DNA of 14,712 nt, from contig DBRA01000027.1 in assembly GCA_002305445.1 (NCBI GenBank), positions 15,320 through 30,031 on the forward strand, given 5' to 3'. The notes beneath the pieces were generated by a model. It saw only the letters and a program-made list of their open reading frames with translations, did not search any database and had not been told where the DNA came from. Position 1 is the stretch's first letter. The number at the start of each line of letters is the position of its first letter. The translations under genes and the position numbers were made by a program. This stretch comes from Clostridiales bacterium UBA1380. GTDB taxonomy: Bacteria > Bacillota > Clostridia > Oscillospirales > CAG-272. Positions 7,707 to 14,712 of the stretch are shown here, one piece after another.

Positions 7707-7789
7707 TGGGGGAAGGTGGATTCGGACCACCGAAGTCGTCAGACAACAGATTTACAGTCTGCCCCCTTTGGCCGCTCGGGAATTCCCCC
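7707..7789 (-). tRNA. tRNA-Tyr (anticodon GUA), with C at T-loop position 55
   Basis: Read on the - strand, acceptor GGGGGAA pairs with TTCCCCC and the discriminator is A; no CCA is encoded. The anticodon arm is GCAGA-CTGTAAA-TCTGT with anticodon GTA. The long variable arm (GTC-TGAC-GAC) is normal for bacterial tRNA-Tyr. The T stem GGTGG/CCACC is perfect, but its loop reads TCCGAAT instead of the near-universal TTCGAAT, so U55 is replaced by C. This would remove the TruB pseudouridine site and weaken the contact with G18. It is either a real variant, a decaying gene or a sequence error. Confidence 0.92.
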
Positions 7790-7836
7790 ATATTCGAATG
7801 CCGCGTCGGTAAAACTCGACCTCGGCTTTCGAGTAG

Positions 7837-7908
7837 AGCTGGTGAACGGAGTCGAACCATCAACCTGCTGATTACAAATCAGCTGCTCTGCCATTGAGCC
7901 ACACCAGC
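7837..7908 (-). tRNA. tRNA-Thr (anticodon UGU)
   Basis: Read on the - strand, acceptor GCTGGTG pairs with CACCAGC with discriminator T and no encoded CCA. The anticodon arm is GCTGA-TTTGTAA-TCAGC, giving anticodon TGT. The T arm has the normal TTCGACT loop. It is the first gene of a two-tRNA transcript with tRNA-Tyr 47 bases downstream, and starts about 17 bases after the predicted transcription start. Confidence 0.95.
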
Positions 7909-7931
7909 GTTTTTACCCGGCGACGGTGTTT

Positions 7932-7960
7932 ATTATAACATAACACCGCGCGCTTGTCAA
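7932..7960 (-). promoter_or_regulatory. Consensus sigma-A promoter of the tRNA-Thr/Tyr operon
   Basis: On the - strand, a perfect -35 TTGACA (7960-7955) is followed by a 17-base spacer and a perfect -10 TATAAT (7937-7932). TGT before the -10 also makes it an extended -10. Such a full consensus match is typical of stable RNA promoters. Confidence 0.92.
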
Positions 7961-8012
7961 GAATACTTTTTCTAAAATCATAAAAATAATATGGCGGCGC
8001 GCACGCCGAAAA

Positions 8013-8042
8013 TTGTGAATATTCACTTGCGCCGTGTATATA
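8013..8042 (+). promoter_or_regulatory. Candidate promoter with an overlapping palindromic operator
   Basis: TTGTGA (8013-8018) and TATATA (8037-8042) are 18 bases apart, a moderate sigma-A match upstream of the gene at 8100. The perfect palindrome GTGAATATTCAC (8015-8026) overlaps the -35, and a second inverted repeat GCCGT-GTATAT-ACGGC (8031-8046) covers the -10. These are plausible repressor sites, but no regulator is identified. Confidence 0.4.
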
Positions 8043-8099
8043 CGGCATCGGTGCGCGGCAAGATATAGTAGCAGCCAAATCAAACGGAGGATAAAATTC

Positions 8100-8549
8100 A
8101 TGGACAGGAAAAGCGACCCGAACGTCCGTCTGTTGGATGAGATATATAAAAACGCCAAGATGGGCGTCGAGACGAACATGCAGACGCTGCCCGACGTCCG
8201 CAGCATGGAGCTGAAGTCCGAGCTGACGTCGCAGATCGAGCGGTTCGAAGCGTATGCTAAGCGCGCGGGCGAGATGCTCGGCTCGTACGGCGTAACGCCG
8301 AAGGAGGAGAACGTGTTCGCGCGCATGATGGTCAGAGGCTCGATCGCCGTCAACACGATTGCGGACGACACGACGCCGCATATCGCCGAGATGGTCAGCC
8401 GCGGCCTCGACGTCGGCGTGTCGCAGCTCGCAAAGACGGCGTACGAGTGCCGCGAGCGCGGCTGCTCTACCGAAGTCGCGTCGCTCGCCGAGGAGCTGAT
8501 CGCGTTCGAGCGCAGCGCCGCCGCGCGCGCCGCGGCAATACAGAGATAG
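8100..8549 (+). CDS. Small all-helical, ferritin-like protein conserved in Clostridia
   Basis: A 149-residue protein starting at ATG 8100, with GGAGG (8086-8090) 9 bases upstream. A GTG at 8034 is in frame but lies inside the candidate promoter and has no ribosome site. The sequence is predicted all helix. It opens 'LLDEIYKNAKMGVETNMQTLPDV' and contains 'LTSQIERFEAYAKRAGEML', 'HIAEMVSRGLDVGVSQLAKT' and 'VASLAEELIAFERSAAARAAA', giving four long helices. I recognise the pattern from widespread unnamed clostridial proteins of similar length that resemble the DUF2383/ferritin-like group. A metal or stress role is a possibility, but clear metal-binding ExxH pairs are not seen. It is a single-gene transcript with its own terminator. 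Cytoplasmic, as no signal peptide is present. Confidence 0.8.
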   Translation: MDRKSDPNVRLLDEIYKNAKMGVETNMQTLPDVRSMELKSELTSQIERFEAYAKRAGEMLGSYGVTPKEENVFARMMVRGSIAVNTIADDTTPHIAEMVSRGLDVGVSQLAKTAYECRERGCSTEVASLAEELIAFERSAAARAAAIQR

Positions 8550-8554
8550 CCGCG

Positions 8555-8591
8555 AAACCGCCGCCCGCAAATGACGGGCGGCGGTTTTTTT
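8555..8591 (+). terminator. Terminator between convergent genes
   Basis: An 11-bp perfect stem ACCGCCGCCCG (8557-8567) / CGGGCGGCGGT (8575-8585), loop CAAATGA, then six T. It starts six bases after the stop at 8549 and abuts the stop codon of the convergent DUF2156 gene. On the - strand only three U follow, so it is weaker in that direction. Confidence 0.9.
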
Positions 8592-9556
8592 CATGCCTGC
8601 GCAGTTTTGTCGTTTACCTCAACCGTGTACTTTTCGAGCAGCGCGACGGGATGGTACGACAGCTTCGACGTACGCAGCCCCTCGCGCCCGTCGTCCTCCT
8701 CGCGGTTGACGTAGAGCGCACCTTGCTTCCTCGCGTATTCGGCAAAGCACGACGCTATCGTCTGATACGCGCCCTCGTAGCTTTTATCGGCCTTTTCGAC
8801 GTGCTCGTACATCGTGTCGCCGATAATCTCGCCGATCGCGAGCGCCGCGAGCACGCCGTCGCCGCGGTCGAGCCCGATTCCGGTCATGCCGTATTCGTCC
8901 CAGCGGTCGATTATCTCGTAAACGCGCGTGCGCTCCTCGCGTCCTTCCTCGTCGCCGGTATGGCGCGGGTCGTTGTCGGCGTAGAAGCGGTCGAGCAGGT
9001 CGCGCGCGGCGCCGGCGTCGGCCGCCGTCAGCTCGCGGATGCGCCAGCCTTCGTTTTGGCGGTCGAAGCGCCGGCGGTGGTTCCGCTGCCCCGCGTAGCG
9101 CTTGCCCGGATAATCCGCGAGGTCGGATGCGTTGTAGACGTAATCGTACCAGTTCCGGTTGGTCTGCACCGTCACATCGCCGAACCGCTTCTTAAGATAC
9201 TCGAGCGTGGCGGTGGAAACGGCGCAGAAAACGATGGGCGCTCCCGCGCTCTCGCAGTGCTCCGCGACGAGGTCTATCACGCGCTTGGGACACACAGCGC
9301 CGCCCGGAACCGGCATCTCACCTTCGGGCATCGACGGCGCGAGATAGGCCGTAACGCCGCCGGGCACGCCTTCGCGCGCGATGTCGTGCGCGATGATAAG
9401 CGTGCCGTCCTCGGATACGGCGTAGCGGGTTTTATACCATTCTCTCCACATCATGATGCCCCCGACAGTGCAGTCGCACAGCCTTGAGCCGCTATTACAC
9501 ATGTGTCTGCGCAGAATATCGATGTCGTCGATTGTCAGCCGTTTAAACTGTAGCAT
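8591..9556 (-). CDS. DUF2156 protein (phosphatidylglycerol lysyltransferase C-terminal domain-like)
   Basis: A 321-residue protein with ATG at 9556. Typical family blocks are 'YVYNASDLADYPGKRYAGQRNH' split across about 139-160, which matches the Y....L..L.GK.y..+RN...F signature, and 'REEDDGREGLRTSKLSYHP' near 286-304 with a final 'LEKY'. This domain (COG4866) is two fused GNAT-like folds. In MprF it transfers lysine from Lys-tRNA to phosphatidylglycerol, but stand-alone soluble versions such as this one, without the membrane flippase half, have unknown substrates. The ATG has no nearby ribosome binding site; GGGAGG lies 31 bases upstream next to a 13-codon overlapping frame. A good promoter lies at 9626-9654. 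The gene shares high GC and the lack of TTA/CTA/TCA codons with its - strand neighbours. Confidence 0.87.
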   Translation of the reverse strand: MLQFKRLTIDDIDILRRHMCNSGSRLCDCTVGGIMMWREWYKTRYAVSEDGTLIIAHDIAREGVPGGVTAYLAPSMPEGEMPVPGGAVCPKRVIDLVAEHCESAGAPIVFCAVSTATLEYLKKRFGDVTVQTNRNWYDYVYNASDLADYPGKRYAGQRNHRRRFDRQNEGWRIRELTAADAGAARDLLDRFYADNDPRHTGDEEGREERTRVYEIIDRWDEYGMTGIGLDRGDGVLAALAIGEIIGDTMYEHVEKADKSYEGAYQTIASCFAEYARKQGALYVNREEDDGREGLRTSKLSYHPVALLEKYTVEVNDKTAQA

Positions 9557-9576
9557 AATAGGCGGGTGCAGAACAC
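9535..9576 (-). CDS. Candidate 13-codon leader frame overlapping the DUF2156 start
   Basis: GTG at 9576 follows GGGAGG (9593-9588) by 11 bases, the only good ribosome site in this leader. The frame (VFCTRLLCYSLNG) ends with TGA at 9537-9535, past the DUF2156 ATG at 9556, so its translation could feed ribosomes to that start. It may be chance; the peptide itself shows nothing recognisable. Confidence 0.25.
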   Translation of the reverse strand: MFCTRLLCYSLNG

Positions 9577-9625
9577 GCCGCGCGGATCCTCCCGGATATT
9601 TAAAAATTTTTTGACATTATGAATA

Positions 9626-9654
9626 ATTATATCATGCCGCGCGACATAGTTCAA
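9626..9654 (-). promoter_or_regulatory. Sigma-A promoter for the DUF2156 gene
   Basis: On the - strand, TTGAAC (9654-9649), a 17-base spacer and a perfect TATAAT (9631-9626). Start would be near 9619, giving a leader of about 62 bases that contains the GGGAGG site. Confidence 0.75.
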
Positions 9655-9691
9655 TAGTGTAACCGTCAGCCGCACAAATATTACCGTCGCC

Positions 9692-9751
9692 TGTCCGGCG
9701 GCGTATGTCGGGCCTGCGCTCCGCCGGACAAAGCGCACAGTATATATTATA
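9692..9751 (-). promoter_or_regulatory. Second -10 box and a 10-bp inverted repeat downstream of mfd
   Basis: A perfect TATAAT on the - strand (9751-9746) lies in an AT-rich patch without a good -35. About 15 bases downstream begins a perfect 10-bp inverted repeat, TGTCCGGCGG (9692-9701) with CCGCCGGACA (9721-9730), loop 19 bases. Together they could make a structured leader or small RNA, but no U-tract follows the hairpin. Confidence 0.35.
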
Positions 9752-9784
9752 CACAATATAACGTTTGACCGACATATGCTTGAC

Positions 9785-9809
9785 GCTCGGCATGCACAGC
9801 CGAGCTTTT
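9785..9809 (+). terminator. Hairpin after mfd, with its T-run on the + strand
   Basis: GCTCGGC (9785-9791), loop ATGCACA, GCCGAGC (9799-9805), then TTTT on the + strand. It begins about 20 bases after the mfd stop. In the mfd direction (-) no U-tract follows, so ending mfd transcription here is uncertain; it may stabilise the 3' end or stop antisense transcription. Confidence 0.4.
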
Positions 9810-9824
9810 CGCGCCGGATTTGCG

Positions 9825-13565
<3,741 letters not shown>

Positions 13566-14002
13566 GTCGTTACCCTTTATATAAAAATCGTTCGTTATGT
13601 TTTATAGCAGCTTCGCATGCGCCGGCGGAGGCGCAGTATCGCAGTCCCGCGGACGCGCCTGCGCGTCGGATCGCGCCGGATTATGCGGAAAACGCACAAA
13701 TGTTCGCGAGATAAACGCGGCAAAACCGCCCGTGGTACGTCGCGGGCGGGGGTCGGTATTGCGTTTTCTGAATGGGATTGACGGCTTCGGCGGCGCGGTC
13801 GCGCGACTGACGGCGCGGCTTCGCGCGTTGCCGGCGAAGCTGCGCGCTTTTATAGTTGAGGTTGCAGATTTGTGATTTGCCGTTCCGGCTTCATGTTTCC
13901 GACGCATGATTACATGCATCGCCGATGCGCTGTCCCGCATCGGCGCTCGCCGTTGCCGCATCACGCTTGCGCCGTCTCTTATTATTTATATGAAACGGCG
14001 CG
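13566..14002 (-). other. Structured 437-base spacer between pth and mfd
   Basis: No convincing gene is present; the open frames are Arg/Ala/Pro-rich shadows of GC-rich DNA. Reading in the pth direction (-), one base past the stop is a 10-bp stem (14001-13992 with 13978-13969, 13-base AT-rich loop). Then comes a perfect 9-bp hairpin GCCGATGCG-loop-CGCATCGGC (13921-13944), a GCTTCGC/GCGAAGC hairpin (13818-13840), and the terminator-like hairpin at 13722-13749. A TATATAA-rich patch just before mfd could be a weak promoter, though no -35 is clear. Confidence 0.5.
13722..13749 (-). terminator. Possible terminator of pth
   Basis: On the - strand, CCGCCCG (13749-13743) pairs with CGGGCGG (13732-13726) over a 10-base loop and is followed by TTTT. 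The U-tract is short, so some read-through into mfd is likely. Confidence 0.4.
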
Positions 14003-14596
14003 TCAGTTATACCTCTGCATCGCCTCGTCGATGCCGTCTCGCAGGATGGCCTCGAGCGCTTCGGCCGCCTTTTCCTGCGCGGAGCGGATCGCCTCGCGGT
14101 CCTTCTGGTTCGGCGTGCCAAGCACGTGCGATGCGAGGTCGGCATCCGGGTGCGGCTTTGCGCCGACGCCGATCTTGATGCGCGGGAAATCCTCCGTCCC
14201 CAAGTGCTCGATGATCGACTTGATGCCGTTGTGCCCGCCGGCGGAGCCCTTGCGCTTGACGCGCAGCTCGCCTGGGTTGAACGAAATGTCGTCGAATATC
14301 ACGATCACGCGCTCGGGCGGCACCTTGTAGTAATCGGCGGCCGCGCGGACGGCCGAGCCGGAATCGTTCATGTACGTCTGCGGCTTCATGAGCAGAACGC
14401 GCCGGCCGGCTATAACGCCGTCGCCGACGAGCGCGCGGAACGAGGCGCGCTTCACCCTGATGCTCTCCTTGTCCGCGATGATATCGAGCGCGCCGAAGCC
14501 GGCGTTGTGGCGCGATTTTTCGTATTCCGCGCCGGGATTGCCGAGTCCGGCTACGATGTATTCTATTTTGGGCCGGCCGCCGCCGAAAAGAGCCAC
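14003..14596 (-). CDS. pth: Peptidyl-tRNA hydrolase
   Basis: A 197-residue protein starting with GTG at 14596, with GGAGG (14610-14606) 9 bases upstream. Pth hydrolyses peptidyl-tRNA released from ribosomes, recycling tRNA in the cytoplasm. Family hallmarks are all present: 'GLGNPGAEYEKSRHNAG' with N20 and catalytic H30, 'KPQTYMNDSG' with N77, 'FDDISF' with D102, and 'GSAGGHNGIKS' with N123. These correspond to E. coli N10, H20, N68, D93 and N114. Ser28 replaces the usual Thr before the catalytic Arg-His-Asn, a mild change. The length is normal. It lies upstream of mfd on the same strand, the order common in Bacillota, with a 437-base structured gap. Confidence 0.98.
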   Translation of the reverse strand: MALFGGGRPKIEYIVAGLGNPGAEYEKSRHNAGFGALDIIADKESIRVKRASFRALVGDGVIAGRRVLLMKPQTYMNDSGSAVRAAADYYKVPPERVIVIFDDISFNPGELRVKRKGSAGGHNGIKSIIEHLGTEDFPRIKIGVGAKPHPDADLASHVLGTPNQKDREAIRSAQEKAAEALEAILRDGIDEAMQRYN

Positions 14597-14624
14597 TTTG
14601 CGATACCTCCGAAGTCGTTATGCC

Positions 14625-14648
14625 GCACCGGACGAGCCGGTGCTTTTT
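14625..14648 (+). terminator. Hairpin between the upstream gene and pth, with its T-run on the + strand
   Basis: GCACCGG (14625-14631), loop ACGAG, CCGGTGC (14637-14643), then five T on the + strand. In the direction of the flanking - strand genes no U-tract follows, so the two genes may still be co-transcribed. As at 9785, the T-run faces the strand without genes. Confidence 0.5.
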
Positions 14649-14712
14649 ATTCTGACTGCTTTTTGTCGCGCTCGCGCTTCGCGTCCGCCCAGCCGTCCTT
14701 GTTCACCTGACG
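14647..14712 (-). CDS. C-terminal 21 codons of an unidentified gene upstream of pth
   Basis: The - strand frame entering from the window edge reads RQVNKDGWADAKRERDKKQSE and stops at TAA (14649-14647). Its charged, Lys/Arg/Glu-rich end looks like a real protein tail. It lies 50 bases before the pth start, on the same strand. In Bacillota prs, rplY/ctc or spoVG often precede pth, but this fragment is too short to assign. Confidence 0.55.
   Translation of the reverse strand, partial: RQVNKDGWADAKRERDKKQSE

Larger units (their letters stand above)
7547..7746 (+). repeat. Tandem direct repeat of about 100 bp containing a terminator and a tRNA-tail sequence
   Basis: Unit 1 begins with AATCCACC at 7547 and unit 2 with AATCCACC at 7647. 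Within them, the hairpin blocks at 7580-7597 and 7678-7697 correspond, and both are followed by T-runs and the identical string GGGGGAAGGTG (7610-7620 and 7708-7718). Spacing between matching blocks drifts only from 100 to 98 bases. In unit 2 that last string is the 3' end of the tRNA-Tyr gene. In unit 1 it belongs to no complete tRNA, so unit 1 looks like a decayed duplicate. Confidence 0.7.

Noticed and set aside
7533..7730. 65-codon - strand frame over the terminators and tRNA end
   Set aside because: It lies across two terminator hairpins and the tRNA-Tyr 3' end. The sequence is explained by those elements.
8034..8099. Upstream GTG start for the helical-protein gene
   Set aside because: It lies within the candidate -10 region and lacks a ribosome site; ATG at 8100 with GGAGG fits.
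7500..8100. Possible CRISPR array at the repeated segment
   Set aside because: There are only two imperfect units of about 100 bp, explained by duplicated terminator and tRNA tail, with no short repeat-spacer pattern.
8447..9487. 346-codon + strand open frame opposite the DUF2156 gene
   Set aside because: It is the in-phase antisense shadow of the DUF2156 gene, whose family motifs are clear; it also crosses a terminator.
9611..9616. TTGACA on the + strand in the mfd/DUF2156 gap
   Set aside because: No -10 box occurs at 15-19 bases downstream and no + strand gene follows.
13602..13964. 120-codon - strand frame between pth and mfd
   Set aside because: Its composition is Arg, Ala and Pro-rich with no motif, it lacks a ribosome binding site, and it overlaps several hairpins.
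14126..14710. 194-codon + strand open frame opposite pth
   Set aside because: It is the in-phase antisense shadow of pth, whose catalytic motifs are intact.

Overview
The window reads as chromosome of an uncultured gut-type Bacillota, most likely class Clostridia. Supporting points are the AGGAGG/GGAGG ribosome binding sites, near-consensus sigma-A promoters, a pth and mfd neighbourhood typical of the phylum, tRNA genes without an encoded CCA end, and protein families (DUF5696, DUF5107, DUF2156) common in Clostridia. This is inference from content; there is no marker gene for a finer placement.

Region 1 (1-3068, + strand) is a coupled three-gene surface-polysaccharide cluster. It holds the tail of an acyltransferase-like gene, then a complete two-domain GNAT/BioF2-type protein whose C-terminal half is a paralogue of that tail, then a NodB-type polysaccharide deacetylase. 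The overlaps between genes point to one operon that modifies an exported or cell-wall glycan. A spacer with a strong terminator (3290-3330) ends it.

Region 2 (3424-7602, + strand) is a two-gene unit with its own extended -10 promoter. It encodes a DUF5107-like beta-sandwich plus TPR protein and a DUF5696-like putative glycoside hydrolase. The hydrolase has a candidate Asp/Glu catalytic pair 43 residues apart, as I recall for GH129. It looks like an intracellular glycan-processing pair, because neither protein has a visible signal peptide.

Region 3 (7500-7960) is a junction. Two similar terminator hairpins sit in a roughly 100-bp tandem direct repeat that includes a copy of the tRNA-Tyr 3' end. 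The tRNA-Thr(UGU) and tRNA-Tyr(GUA) genes follow on the - strand, driven by a perfect consensus promoter. The tRNA-Tyr has C instead of U at position 55.

Region 4 (7961-14712) is GC-rich core genome. It holds a small four-helix (ferritin-like) protein gene on +. On - it holds a DUF2156 (lysyl-PG-synthase C-domain-like) gene, mfd (transcription-repair coupling factor), pth (peptidyl-tRNA hydrolase) and the last 21 codons of another gene. The - strand genes avoid the codons TTA, CTA and TCA so strongly that a 1280-codon open frame lies antisense to mfd; it is not a gene. Region 1-2 genes use these codons freely and are visibly less GC-rich, so the left half looks like accessory or more recently acquired DNA next to a tRNA locus. 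No CRISPR array, insertion sequence, prophage or rRNA was seen.
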